A DNA stretch of 64,000 nucleotides from Eutreptiella sp. 'Long Island Sound 2002' (GCA_964036045.1 OZ038399.1:22516170-22580169); one strand, 5' to 3'; counted from the first letter of the stretch, positions 51,866 through 64,000 are shown. Notes: a model not told the origin generated them from the letters alone. Numbers and translations: made by a program.

Positions 51866-52014
51866 GTCAGCCCCTCCTCACTATGTGACAGATCCGCTAC
51901 TACAGTCATTTCTGGGATCATCATGCAACAAGACAGCTCAGAAACTTGATTCCGAGAAGTTATCTTACTTTACAGTGAGCAGGCTACGCTGGCTCATCTT
52001 GGTTTGGCCCCCAA
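51866..52014 (+). repeat. Dispersed repeat D, copy 2
   Basis: Same orientation as 46112-46256. Confidence 0.8.
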
Positions 52015-52572
52015 AACAAATAAAGCAGAAGTAGCCAGCACGGAAATGCGACGCTAGGAAATGATCAGCAGCCGATGGGGTAGGAATATGGTGTTTCAGC
52101 AAGTAAAGGGGGGAGATTCCACAAGGGCAAGGGGGGTTATTGTGTAGCACATCCAGTGTATTTTGGGGAAGCAAACACACTTGATGCGCTGCACCCTGCG
52201 GTGCAGCATTTAAGCGCGGCGAACCCCTGGGCTGAGTGGAAGTGGGGTGGGGGTCACACCAAACCATGAACCAAAAGGCTTTGGGTTGACCTGTGTAGAC
52301 GTGGCCTGGAGCAGCAGTATTGCTGTGGCCTCCTTCGCCATGGGGAAGTGCTGTTGTACAACTCGAGAGGTTCTGCTGAGGGTCACACAGCTGCAGCGGT
52401 AGCAATGCACTTCACAACTGTAGTTGTAGCAATTTTGAAAGAACATCGCAGTGGGTCCTCTTGTTGGCGTTGGCGTTGGAAACACTGCCAAACCCTGTTG
52501 CTTGTTTGCACCCAGTTTGATCCTTTTTAGGGGCAGAGGGAAGCCCCAAGCTAGTCACGTAGATCGTTTGTA

Positions 52573-52936
52573 CCCCCCCCCCCCCCTGTATAAGCTACGC
52601 CCTTGTCCAAGCTACAGCGGGTGTAGGGACCGTATTAATTTGGTACCTAATTTGATTCGGTACAAATGCAGTGCGGCCACATAAGACGTGGGTTTGGTGA
52701 CGAATTTGCCAGTCACATGGAGTCATGGGCACATTTGTTGTGAGTGTTTGCCCACTTGAACCCACATAGCCCTGATTTTGGGGATATTTGTGCATTATAT
52801 TCCCCTTTCTTGCACCAGCCCACCATGCAAACTTCTCTTTTTGAACCCGGGCGTCTACGGCCTTGTCCAAGCTACGGTAGGCGCAGGGACCGTATTAATG
52901 TAGGACTTTTGCGTAGCTTACACAAGGGGGGGAGGG
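52573..52936. mobile_element. TA-flanked MITE-like element, copy 3
   Basis: About 364 bp: C-run/CTGTATAAGCTACGCC at left, GCGTAGCTTACACAAG/G-run at right, TA both sides, subterminal direct repeats CTTGTCCAAGCTAC. The most diverged copy, with its own central 120 bp. Confidence 0.82.
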
Positions 52937-55592
52937 TACCCAAAAAATCCCAATTATTGAATCAAATTGTATCCCAGTTCTCAAAAGTGTGCAATGCATG
53001 TGTCTCACGCCCTCTTCCTGCCACAATGGCCATAGCACGTTTCCTTTTCTGGACCAAGGCCTTTCCTCCTGCTTCTCTGCTTGCTTTCATTGTATCACGT
53101 GTGTATCTCAAAACTGTGTTCCAGAGTATGAGGACCACCTATTGAAGCCCGTGGACGAACACCATTTGTCACCCTCACTTGCAAGGTGAGGGTGAGCTTT
53201 GTGCACCAAAGGCAAATGCGCCCTCTACATTCGACCTATTGGTCGCCCGAGGTCGCTTGCATGGGGAGATCCTCAAACGGCAGGGTTACGTAGCCAAGCT
53301 GCCCACTTGTGGGCCACAACGTTTGTAGTGGTGCAGCAATTGTTGGGTATGCGGGGCATTTTTTATGCAAGGCAAAATTTGGGTTCCGAGTGTGACACTG
53401 CACCACACGCCCCCCAATAAGATGCCGCATGAAGGCAACAAGTTTTGGGGCACTGTGGCAAATTGGTCTTGCACTTCTTGCATAGTGCTAGAATTGGGGC
53501 TAGCTTAGCATGGACCCTTTTCCTAGGCTTTGTTTAGGGTGAACCCCTTGTAGAGACCTGGACGCCTAAGTGCCGATTTGGGCAAGTTAACTGTTGAATG
53601 CATGCCACCGGCCTTTGTGATGCACGTTCAAGACATTGTGAAGGTGCCATGTCCGTTTTTTTGGGCTTCCATTGCCTCTACCCTCTCCCTATTGTTACAA
53701 CAAGTACCCATCGTACAGTGCATTTTTAGGTGCAATGTATCCAATATTCATTGGTCCCTGCTTGACCCCTTCCTCTCCTATTCCCCATGCTTCTTGCTCT
53801 CTGCTGTCCGCTAATCTTTTGTGTGTTTGCCCCTTCCTTCTCCATCGAATGTGATAGACCCCAACCAACGGACTACTCTCTGCTAATCTTCTGTGTGTTT
53901 GCTCCCTCCACCCAACCCTATAGACCCTAACCAACCAACTAGTGTGTTGCACACCTGCTACTTGCCGTGTATCCAATGCCCAACCATTGGTCTCCCCGCC
54001 TATCCCTGTTATCATCCATCTGCGCCACGGCCCCATTGCACTGCCCATGCTTGGTGTACCCAAAATGTCCGTGGGAGTGAGTTTGCCTCACTTCATCTCT
54101 CCAAGTAGCAATGGCGGTCATCTTGCATTTCTTTCCCTCAGCACTCGCGCTGACACTAAAAAAAACCCCTGGGGGTAAACCCGAACTGACGCTAAAATTT
54201 TTTTTAAAATTTTTTTTCTAGAGTGTCATGCGACTACACTTGCATGGCACCTGTCAACCCTCGTGTGACACTTCCCCCCTAGGCCACTCTTAGGCAAGGT
54301 GGAGGCTGCACAACACACCACGTTGCATCCTACCATGGATATACCATCATTCCCAATCCTAACCCTTGCATCGGGGTATCCCGATGTGATATGCACAAAT
54401 GCAATGGTGACACATATTGTAGGGGATTCCAGTCGAAAGTGTGCTTCATTTCAAAGTGGTTGCTTGGCCCACGAACATGGCGAGACAACATCTAACGCTT
54501 GGTCGGTTCCCTCTAGCTCCAGCCGAGTCGTTCTGAAAGGCTGGCAAGCTGAAAAGGACATTCATTGCCCTCTGCATAACTCAGCCATTCGACCGAGCAA
54601 CGGATGGTTGGACCGGAAGAACATCGGTTTGCTTCAAGGGTCTTTGATACACCAACAAAGAGAACGGCAAGACTACCTCGTGTAACGTTTTACTACCCCA
54701 AGGGGATTTGGGGCTTTCATGAAGTGCAGGGGCATGATAGACGGGGCATTTCCCCTATGCCGCCGCAGTGCTCTTTCGCCCCAATAGTGCTCATTCATAA
54801 TGCAAGGCAAACAAGTGGCTTTTCCTTTTGTATTAGGCAACAATTGTTGACTAATTTCTGATTAGTGGCCAGGTTTTGTTCGTCACTATTGCAGGGGTGG
54901 TGAAGGGCACACAACATGTGCAAAGATGGGCCAAGGGAAACATGGGAACAAAAAAACGGCTGCCAAGGTTTGCCAGCGGGGCTGCTTGGAATGGCCAACC
55001 GGCACATATAACCAATGCAAATTTTTGAGCAAAATTTTCAAGCAGTTTCCGCGGCCCGTGGCACCACCAAACCTTGCTTGCAATATCGTGAGCACTTTGC
55101 AGGCACAACCCCATCCAAAATTCTGAGCAAAGTTACCAAGCAACACACGGTACGGTACGGCTATTTTGCCGCACCAACTTTGTCCCCACCTCCAACAACT
55201 TCGGCAAGGGCGGCTAACTGGAGGAGATGTTAGGTATTCCAGAAAGTGCTCAGTACTTGACAACCAAAAAAAAATTCAAGGTCAGGGCTTTGGCAACATG
55301 TGGGCCAATAGCATGCATACTGCCGACCCACCGAAGTGCTTGATGTAAGGCCTTTTGTGCATCAAGTGACATACCAATGTGCAAAAACTACATTAAGAGG
55401 TGGCAAAAGGAAAAGGGCATCACAACCACGTGTTTGCCCAAGAAGCCACAAGTGTGGTAGGTGTTAGAAGTATAACACACTGAGACAAGTCCACCTGAAG
55501 GCATGTCGAGGTCACTCGCACTTGGAAACCAGGCCTGAATGAAAGCAAGTCCCAAATTAAACAGGCACATCCACCCTCTGAGTTTTTTTTAT
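52937..55592. other. No supported gene; short tandem duplication
   Basis: A/T-richer than the left half of the window. A 65 to 72-bp duplication of CTAATCTT(T/C)TGTGTGTTTG.. lies at about 53810-53945. A GTGTCATGCGA palindrome-like stretch at 54221-54275 follows an A/T run. Open frames up to 128 codons (54299-54685) show no known family. Confidence 0.4.
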
Positions 55593-57077
55593 GAAGCTGC
55601 AACGTAAGTACACTCTCCAAGTATTCCAAGCTTCTTCCCCTGTCAAAGACAAGGGCCGTAGACAACGAAGAAGGAGCCACTTACATTCCTATCTTGAGTG
55701 TACCTACAGTGCAACTTCTGATCACCACACCCCGGTTTGGGCCCATCATCTCACCTTAGGGGCACGCTCACTATGAGGCTAGTGATGATCTGACGATCGG
55801 ACGCGTCCCATCACTTTCCTGGTGGCACATTAAACCGGCACAATCACCCTTTGAATCTTGGGCAAATGGTGGTGGTGGTGTTACCACTTTGAGTGCTTTT
55901 GGCTCGGGTAAATTAGAAATGAAAAAACTACATCAGCCATGTGAGTCAATTCTTCCTTCATCAACCCTTCTCATCAAACACGGACATGCCGTTTGAACCC
56001 ATGCATTCACAACACACACACCTGACGTTTTGGATCTTTTTGATACGTGACCAAGAACACTTTTCTCCTAGTGTCTTTGTTTGTTGCGCTTGTGCGGCTT
56101 GCAATGCACAATTTAGTCTATCACCGTAGAATAGGGAAATTGTAGTTGTGCACACGAAGAAGAAAATTTGGGCTTTTCCCCCGTTTCCCATTTGTGGATG
56201 TCAAATTGGTGTATTGGCCCCTTTTAGGCCTTTTCTTCGGAGGGGTGCACATTAAACTCACAGTGCACCACACTCTTACCATGCGGTGTGGTTGCGGTGC
56301 ACACAACACCGCCGTTAGTTGGCATGACAACCAACAACAATGGCAAGCCGACCATTGCCATTGACAAAATTTCTAACAAACAGCAACAAAGAGAATCTGA
56401 ATCTGATTTTGAACGGCAGGAGGTAGACCCAGGACAGTTTCCTATACAACAAAGCAACACGAAAGTGATTTCATTCTTCAAGTGCTGTTTGCAGCTCTGA
56501 ACAGTGTATCCTGGATTTGTTCAGTACCAATTTTGACAGATTGCTTAATAAGGCCAGGGGGGTGCTGAATTTGGGGGAGTACCATTTTTTCTCGGGGGGT
56601 TTCTGCCTCGAGAAGTTGAAGTTTCCTCAACAGTCCTCTCATTTTGCTCGACCTCCGTGTGCTGTGTCTCAGACTGCACCGGAATCAAGTGGCCGGCATA
56701 TAATAAGGTGGTACACACACGTACTGTTGTCTGTACCGCGCGCTGGTCCCAAGGGACCACTCTGATGGAACGGTCACGGCAGCCCTCGATATGGCTCGAA
56801 ATAGGAAAGTGATGGGACGCGTCAGATCATCACCGGACTCGGTGATGACCAGGTGAGCATGCCCCGGGACAAGGGGACATGCCACAGGTGAGATGATGGG
56901 GCCCAAACTGGGGTGTGGCGATCAGAAGTCGCACTGCAGGTACACTAGGAATGTATGTGGCTCCTTCTTCGTTGTTTGCGGCCCCTGTCTTTGACAGAGG
57001 AACAAGCTATGGTATGCCCAGAGAGTGTACTTAGATTCCGAGACTGTCTTGTACTTTTGCAGAATCGTTGCAGCTTC
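55593..57077. mobile_element. Foldback element with ~230-270 bp inverted repeats
   Basis: The left arm 55593-55820 and right arm 56804-57077 are reverse complements with small indels. Outer ends are GAAGCTGCAACG and CGTTGCAGCTTC; inner ends are around GACGCGTCCCATCACTTTCC and its complement. The 0.98-kb centre has no recognisable transposase. Confidence 0.8.
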
Positions 57078-57397
57078 GTAAACAAAATAGCTTTTGATTT
57101 GTTCCAGACGAAGCCATCACCTGTGCTCGCATAAGCGCCTGTGCTCGCATGGGGCAGACCACCTGCAGCTTGAGACCGCAGAATGCCCTGGTCCAGTGCC
57201 GCTGTTTCATTGGAATTTGCTTTTTTGACCCTGTGATATTCCAAGCAAAGGCATTCCCTTTCTATCGCAATGTTTTAACAGGCCTGAGTGCCTGCACTTC
57301 GGGAACGTTGTGCGCTCTGCTCCTCCTGTTGTGTTGCATTGCGCACCTGATTTCCCTAACGATGACGGCCTTACTTATGTTCTCATATGGTCTTCAG

Positions 57398-57808
57398 CCA
57401 ATGCATGTCATGCACTGCTCTGCTCATGGTACAACGGACAAGGAACGGAGGAAGATCTCGAGGGAGTTCCCTCGGCCGTCGTCTTCCAAGAATCTCGAGG
57501 ACAGTCCTGATCGATTGAAAGAAGACACCCTCCTCGAAGGTTTAGAGCAACAGGTCACAAAGGAGAAAGGCCGGCGACGCAATCGCAGAAATGCCGCAGC
57601 TACACCGCGGAAGAACACCGAGCATGATCTGGAGCTGGAAGCCCAGCGCCTCATCAAGGCCAACCAGCAGATGGAGCATGACATCGCTATGATGCGGCTG
57701 CAGATGAGGACGGCGAGGCGACAGCAGCAACAGCAGCTTCAGCATGAAGCCGACGCATTTGTTGACAAACTGGTAAAAAAGCTGGAGGCATCGCGAAAGG
57801 CCCAGTAG
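57398..57808 (+). CDS. Terminal exon of a coiled-coil protein, unknown
   Basis: After TATGGTCTTCAG, phase 0, 136 codons to TAG. A Lys/Arg/Glu-rich start (DKERRKISREFPRP) is followed by EGLEQQVTKEKGRRRNRRN, a basic patch, then a long amphipathic helix, LIKANQQMEHDIAMMRLQMR, a glutamine run and a final helix. It looks like a basic region plus coiled coil, but spacing does not fit a standard bZIP convincingly. Upstream exons were not found. Confidence 0.45.
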   Translation, partial: PMHVMHCSAHGTTDKERRKISREFPRPSSSKNLEDSPDRLKEDTLLEGLEQQVTKEKGRRRNRRNAAATPRKNTEHDLELEAQRLIKANQQMEHDIAMMRLQMRTARRQQQQQLQHEADAFVDKLVKKLEASRKAQ

Positions 57809-60800
57809 AGTGTGGCCAAATGCACTGGAGTGCCTAGCCCCCCGCAACCACTGGCTGCTGCTTTGGCCACTACTGGTGGCATTGTATGTGTGTGCTTCTG
57901 TGCCGCTGTGTTGGTGTCTGTGTGTGTCGCCTCGCGCAGTCCCGGCGTACTGGCAACTGGCCCGATAAATCCATTGCGCTGCCAAAGGGATTCCTTACAA
58001 CGTAGTTGTCCTTGAAAGGTCAGGGTTGGGCTGAGTAGGATCCCGAGCCTGTTCCTGGAGGGTCAATGACAACCAAACGGTACAACCTCATCTTTCTGCA
58101 TGTAGCTTTTGAGAGTCCATGTCACGATGAGAGATCACTATAACAAACGTTTCGGTAATCCTACAATAGCTATGAATAGCATATACTCTCTATGTCTGTG
58201 CGTGCAGTGTCCATAGGGGGTTGGTACACCCTCCTGCATGATCAGGGATTCTGCAAGGCGGATAGCTGTGGGAGGGGGAGACCTGACGGATGAACCTGAC
58301 GGAACATGCCATACTCGAATGTGGGCGCAGGCCGAATACTTCGATCTTACTGGTAGCAATGTTGGCCACTGGTTTTCGGGAGACGTTCAACTGCAAATTT
58401 GTGAGTAAAGAGCTCAGTAAATTGCAGGAGCGTTCTTCAAAAATGATTGTTTAGCAGATTTTGGTGAGCTATCTGCGGAGGCCCTGGGCAATGTGATGGT
58501 GTAACCAGCGATTGCTTTCACTGTGAGGACGGCTAAAGTTTTCCTTTCCAACGAATCCCTTGTGGTTTCGGGTGTGGGGCCCATGGTTACTACATATGAA
58601 CGCAGTGGACATGCGACCCACGCCAGCATGTTTTTTCGGTTTCGGTTTCGGTGTTGGATGCCTCTCCGAAATTGACCTGTCGTTGTTTGCCATGGGAACG
58701 CAAAGCACCCAGGAACGCAACGAAAATTGGTCCGCCCCACATGCCGAAGAGACCTGTAATGAAGTGCCTGGCACTCAGCCAATTGGATTGCATGAGCGTG
58801 AAAACACCGATTGTACGTCACCCCAACACGGCTTCTGAAAGCAGCTGTTGGACGGCTCATTCAACCAAAGGGAGCCTTTCTGAAGGGCCGTCTGCACTAC
58901 TATTCCGTCTGTGCAGTGTAACTCTTATATATGGCTGAGGAATAAGTCAACCCACCCACCTACCCACTCACCCAAAGCGAGCCACAGCGATCCGGGGTTG
59001 GGATTTTTTTTTCTGACAATGACCTGGTTCCATTGCCAAGACCCGCCAAGCAGTCCATGCCTCTGACCGCACGGTGCTGAACACCACGTGCACGTGCGGA
59101 GCAGCATCCTGCCGCGCAGAGCGCCGCAGAGTGTAACACATGGCGTTACACAGTGACAGAAAAACCGGTAGCCAATGTCATGTGCCACCATGCACCGCAA
59201 CCACTGCTGCTGCTCCTCCTCCTCCGCTTGCCTGTACTGCTACTACTACTACTACTACTGCTGCTACCACCCTCACCACCACTGCTGCTGCTGCTGCAGC
59301 TCCTACCACTAATGCGACTGCCGCAAAATGGGACCATCACACCATGCCATTAAATGACTGTTGAACTCTCAGACATGGAAAACACGGTCTCCGAATATCA
59401 CACAGTACGTAGGCTGCACATACCTCACACCCTCTGCCAAACGACTGCAAAGTACCAGCGTCCGTACAAGTCATATTTCCATTGCGCTCAATTTGCGTAG
59501 GGGGAAGCTGCCGTCGATTCTTTTCCTGGGGGTGGAAACCTTCAGACAGATATTCGACGTGGGTCGCTGACACAGGCCACACTGCCAGTCAGCAGGGGGC
59601 GCACTGCACCTGGTGTCCGGTGTCGCCCGGTATCGGGAAACGTTCTGCCCTAAGGTCAAGACGGACCCGAGATCATGGCCCCAGCCCCCCACCAGAAACG
59701 ACCTATTTTCGGCTCCAAACGACACAGCACCTCCATATACTAAACTGTTTGGCTGGCTTTCTGTAGTCCTAGAATCGATGTCCATCTCACCCCAAGGGGT
59801 GCATTGGTATATGCCTCAAAAGCAAGTGTGTTGATATGTCTGCTCCTTGTTTGCCGCCTGTGCAGCGCTGGCCTGACCCGTGGTTGGCAAATTTTCCGGA
59901 TGTTGTAAATTCTGTAACCATGGGCCTGGCCCATAAGGCCAAGTACTGCTTTGTCGAACTCTGATCTTGTAGATGATATTTTGCCGACACTTGCCGAACT
60001 GCGGCACAAACAGGTCCCTGCCTCTGTGTGGTCTGCCCTAACGACTGAATTCTGGAGGCACCTGGGCTGCCCAATGATTTCAGGCTTTGTCAAGCCGGCC
60101 ATGTGGATTGCAGTCGAAGTGCACGAATCTGCGCTTCTGTAATTGATCTGATGGGAGGGTGGGAGGCTTGTTTCGCAGTTTCATTTTGTTGCCCCTATTT
60201 TTTCTCTAGCATTTGCATTTACAAAGTAGATGATTGTACAGACCTCAGCATATCGTGTGCTGCATGGCCGTCTGTGACATGACCAGAGGCATCTCGTTGA
60301 TTGACAAATTGACAGTACGCCTAGCTACCTGTACCTGCTCTCTCCATCTATACCTATGCATACATGCACAATCCACATGCTGCGTTGCGATCACCCTTTT
60401 TGGCACTGAGGTGTTGCCTACAACAGCAAAGAATACTCAGAACAATCCATGTTGCATGAGCGACCAGCGGCCAAGGCCACCGGTGCCGAGCATTGGCTCA
60501 TCTCGTGAACACTACAATTGTGAGAGTTTAAGACCCTCAGTTTTGGGTAGCTTTTGTGGTTGGCCATGATTTCATGGAAAGGAGGGCATATGTGGCACAG
60601 TTTGTTACGTCCAATGCACGCACGCATTTGTCCAACGAACATTATGTGTTCGTGCCATATCAATGTGGTATCCGATTGATTTCCATTTTGAGGCGAGCGT
60701 GCAGCGGCAGCTTGACGTATTCTGGCAGCAACCATAGTACGGAGGAAAGACAGATATTTGGCACTAATGTTTGTGGGGAAGTAACCCTGCACCTCAGGGC

Positions 60801-60881
60801 ACTGTGGTAGCCCTGTCAGCAGGGAGCAGAGACTCAGGCCCTTAACTGAGGCATGTCCGCGCTTTCACCGCAGTAACCTCC
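57809..60881. other. No supported gene; trinucleotide repeats
   Basis: Contains a CTG/CTC/ACT trinucleotide-rich stretch at about 59205-59310. No recognisable coding sequence or RNA gene. Confidence 0.4.
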
Positions 60882-61545
60882 TGCCCCTGCTGCTGTGTTG
60901 TCAGTCCCAAGTGTGCACGTAGCTTCCAGGGTTAGGCGTGCACAAGCATGCACACTCACAGAAAGTACGCGTGTGCAACGACGTTTATAGCCACAGTTCT
61001 TATAGCCAGAAGTTGTACCTGCCTGTATGCCTGCATAGTGGGCAGTTGCACCTCCTTTGGATAGAGTAGTGTTGTCAGGGTGGAGTGGGTGCGGCAGCGA
61101 CAGAAGTAGCTACTTCTGTCATCAGCTGGTTTAGGTTTTGGGGGTTTGGATCTTTTGGCCATTTGGGCCATGGGTTATGCTGCCACCAGCACCAATAATT
61201 GGTATAGGACAGCCCCTTGAGAAAATGCATGGCTTTCATTACTGCCCCTGCTGCGGCGTTGTCAGTCCCAAGTGTGTCCAAGGGTGCGTAGCTTCCAGGG
61301 TTAGGCGTGCACAAGCATGCACAACCACCGAAAGTACGCGTGCGTAACGACATTTATAGCCCCAGTTCTTATATCCAGAATCTGCACCTGCCTGTGTTGG
61401 CGGATGCACCTCCTTTGGATAGAATAGCGTTGTCAGGGTGGACTGGTTGCGGCAGCAATAGCAATAGCTACCGTAGTTTGTGAGCATCTAGTTCACGTTT
61501 TGAGGGGTTGGATGATTCGGCTTTGGGCCATTGGTGGCACCGTCT
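60882..61545 (+). repeat. Two diverged direct repeats of ~300 bp
   Basis: 60882-61175 and 61238-61545 share GTTGTCAGTCCCAAGTGTG, TAGCTTCCAGGGTTAGGCGT and CACCTCCTTTGGATAGA in the same order, period about 357 bp. Confidence 0.8.
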
Positions 61546-62106
61546 TCGGTCCTTTGAGGTTGATTGCGCGGCCTTTTGCTTTGGGAGGCCCCATGGTCCT
61601 GATTGATTTCCGCTGGGCTCGTAGAGGTTGGTGCAACAAGCACCCGTCACAAGTGCATCAATTGCTTTTGCCGTACAGACTGTACTAGCCCTGGCAGGCT
61701 TGTGATTTGCGACATTTTTCTCTGCTGCATGATGGCACTCTCAAAGTGTCAGCTGGCACGAATCTTTGTTCCAGCATATTGACACGTAAACGGTATCGCC
61801 ATGCCAGAAAGGCTTTGGACCCACCTGCACCAAGTTGGGCATCAGCATACAGCTTTGGCAAGCCGATGATGCATGGTTCGTGTGACGTGTGGTTCGGTGT
61901 CCGGTGTTGAGGCCTTGGTATTTCTGGGATGTGCTGGGTTCCCATTTTAGGAAGCCCAGTGGGAGCAGTCTTGCACTACAAGGTAGCAAACAAGCAATGC
62001 TTGCAGCTCGCTTCCGTATGGATGTCGCATTCTATTTTTGCAGCCTTCGGAACCGCTTCTTACGTTCCTGCTCAGTGCCGCTCTTTCCTTTCCTTTTTTT
62101 TAAGTA

Positions 62107-62469
62107 CCCCCCCCCCCCCTCTTGTATAAGCCACGCCCTTGTCCAAGCTACAGTAGGCGTAGGGACCGTAATAATTTGGTACGTAATTTAATTATGTACA
62201 AAATATAGTGTGGCCACATAAGACATGGGTTTGTTGTCACATTTGCCAATTTCAGCACATGTGGCCCCCTGCTGGTGCACCAGGATTTTTTTTTTCAGTC
62301 TGATGCATCCCATGGGTCCTGAATTGCCAATTTCAGCACATGTGGCCTGCGCACGTGTGTGTCGGCAGTTGTATGTGTTGTGCGCAAGCCACGCCCTTGT
62401 CCAAGCTACAGTAGGCATAGAGACCGTACTAATTGTGTACATTGGCGTAGCTTATACAAGGGGGGGGGG
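62107..62469. mobile_element. TA-flanked MITE-like element, copy 4
   Basis: About 363 bp with C-run/CTTGTATAAGCCACGCC at left and GGCGTAGCTTATACAAG/G-run at right, TA both sides. Nearly identical to copy 1 inside, including the GCACATGTGGCCTGCGCACG stretch. Confidence 0.87.
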
Positions 62470-63456
62470 TATTGTTTAGCCGCCCACCTCTTGAATAAGC
62501 TCAAATGAGCTCGCATTGTTGTAGGGTATCTCTGGGATGCATTTAGCTGCCTAGATACCTGACACTGTATCATTTTGGCGGCTGACTTTATTTAGCGCAT
62601 GGCCGGCACCAAAGAGCCTTTTTCCCCAGAGATGGCAGCCAGCTCTATTCTAAGTGGACATTACTGCAATAATTTCATTTTCCCCTGAGTGCCTGCATGG
62701 CAATACCAATGTACGCCACTGCACCGCTCCGGCCATATTTTTTCCCAAACAAGATCAAGCAAAAACCTCTTATCCCTGGGCCAGTCTTATCGGATGAGGG
62801 TGCCATGCAGTATCAGAACCAAAGGATCCACGCTTTGCACATCCCCATCCCCATGGTCCCACTATGCTAGCATGTGCCATCCAAACACTTTATTGTGACT
62901 TGTGAGCACTTTCTGGCACGGGGCACACCACCGAGCAACATTTTTGTCTAATTGGCTCAGAATTTGTCACACCAGAAGTCAGCTGCAGAACTTCCCAACG
63001 CACTGTACCCCTGCCCAATGGATGGCAGGAGATCACCGGACAACAAGCCAGCTGAGATGCAGGTGATATCACACATAGTCTCTCTGATCCCCACTGTCGG
63101 CAGTGTGGCCAAAAGGCAAACCTGGATCTGTGCCTGCAGAGAATACTAATGCATGGTAGTGCAGTGGGTACTGCCACGCCGAAGCAACCCAAAAGTTCAG
63201 GGGTTCATGGATTCAACAGGTATGCATGGAAGTTCTTACTTTCGTACTTTCATATGTCACCTGTCACCACCCTCTTCATATCAATCAGGTATGCAACACA
63301 TCCTGACCACAGGTTATGGTCACCTCGATGTATCGGGTGACTGTACTGCGCCCTGCAGCACTGATGCAGAGACCGGGTTGTGAACCCGAGAGCCTTATCG
63401 CTACTCAGCGCAGGCCTGTTGCAAAAAAAAAAGAAGAAGAAGAGGGTGGTGACAGG
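62470..63456. other. No supported gene; 18-bp inverted repeat before the terminal array
   Basis: CCTGTCACCACCCTCTTC at 63260-63277 is the exact reverse complement of 63439-63456, immediately before the 26-bp array. No gene is recognised. Confidence 0.5.
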
Positions 63457-64000
63457 TTTCATGCCATGTGCATATCAAGGCGTTTCATGCCATGTGCATA
63501 TCAAGGCGTTTCATGCCATGTGCATATCAAGGCGTTTCATGCCATGTGCATATCAAGGCGTTTCATGCCACGTGCACATCAAGGCGTTTCATGCCATGTG
63601 CATATCAAGGCGTTTCATGCCATGTGCATATCAAGGCGTTTCATGCCATGTGCATATCAAGGCGTTTCATGCCATGTGCATATCAAGGCGTTTCATGTGC
63701 ATATCAAGGCGTTTCATGCCACGTGCATATCAAGGCGTTTCATGCCATGTGCATATCAAGGCGTTTCATGCCATGTGCATATCAAGGCGTTTCATGCCAT
63801 GTGCATATCAAGGCGTTTCATGCCACGTGCATATCAAGGCGTTTCATGTGCATATCAAGGCGTTTCATGCCATGTGCATATCAAGGCGTTTCATGCCATG
63901 TGCATATCAAGGCGTTTCATGCCAAAGTGCATATCAAGGCGTTTCATGCCACGTGCATATCAAGGCGTTTCATGCCATGTGCATATCAAGGCGTTTCATG
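63457..64000. repeat. 26-bp tandem array running off the window
   Basis: About 21 units of CAAGGCGTTTCATGCCATGTGCATAT (first 20: CAAGGCGTTTCATGCCATGT), with CCACG variants and some 21-bp units that lack CCATG (about 63692 and 63845). Right end lies beyond the window. Confidence 0.97.

Larger units (their letters stand above)
48995..52572. other. GC-rich then mixed non-coding DNA with weak exon candidates
   Basis: 49000-49530 is GC-rich with overlapping open frames on both strands and cannot be resolved. Two exon-like stretches are listed separately (49450-49525, 50522-50608). C/G-runs lie at 50190-50203, 50326-50340 and 50627-50639. Repeat D copy 2 is at 51866-52014. No complete gene is supported. 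Confidence 0.4.

Noticed and set aside
57398-57808. bZIP transcription factor
   Set aside because: A basic stretch precedes a coiled coil, but the N-x(7)-R signature and leucine spacing are not convincing.
63150-63420. tRNA-like boxes (GGGTTCATGG and GGGTTGTGAACCC)
   Set aside because: Box spacing and stems do not fit a tRNA or a standard SINE; similarity is too weak.
63457-64000. CRISPR array
   Set aside because: Units are directly adjacent without unique spacers, and the genome is eukaryotic.

Overview
The window looks like nuclear DNA of an intron-rich eukaryote, most likely a protist or microalga. The recognisable genes are eukaryotic (SMC6, a COMMD7-like COMM-domain protein, a DOMON/ferric-reductase membrane oxidoreductase). 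They are split into short exons by GT-AG introns of about 0.1 to 4 kb. The intervening DNA is full of C/G homopolymers, microsatellites, minisatellites and transposon remains. I cannot name the species. Every exon boundary given here was found by eye from conserved protein sequence, splice dinucleotides and matching intron phase; no transcript data were available.

Layout. (1) 428-12587, plus strand: six consecutive exons of SMC6, from the coiled coil before the hinge, through the hinge, into the returning coiled coil. The N-terminal ATPase half lies upstream of the window. The C-terminal ATPase half (signature motif, Walker B) was not found. (2) 13353-13552: a 200-N gap, followed by a 1.85-kb minisatellite whose units resemble 3' splice sites. 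(3) 16939-18066, minus: a decayed reverse transcriptase. (4) 21886-34299, plus: a secreted/membrane oxidoreductase with a signal peptide, two DOMON domains, a four-histidine ferric-reductase membrane domain, an FAD domain and a NADPH domain. Its first intron holds a TA-flanked MITE-like element, itself interrupted by a 5'-truncated LINE with a 15-bp target-site duplication. Inside that LINE a 276-bp block of the RNase H domain is inverted. (5) 34784-37833: two nearly identical 400-bp direct repeats. (6) 41305-43570: a 2.3-kb (CCCTG)n satellite. (7) 44468-48994, plus: the last three exons of a COMMD7-like gene. (8) 49-64 kb: mostly non-coding, with more MITE copies, a 1.5-kb foldback element, a coiled-coil terminal exon, duplicated blocks and a 26-bp tandem array running off the window end.

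No operon-like cooperation is expected here. SMC6 acts in SMC5/6 genome maintenance, the DOMON/ferric-reductase protein in transmembrane electron transfer, and COMMD7 in endosomal/NF-kB-linked scaffolding in animals. The main interest is how repeats shape the gene structures: nested insertions within introns, local inversions, and satellites made of splice-acceptor-like units.
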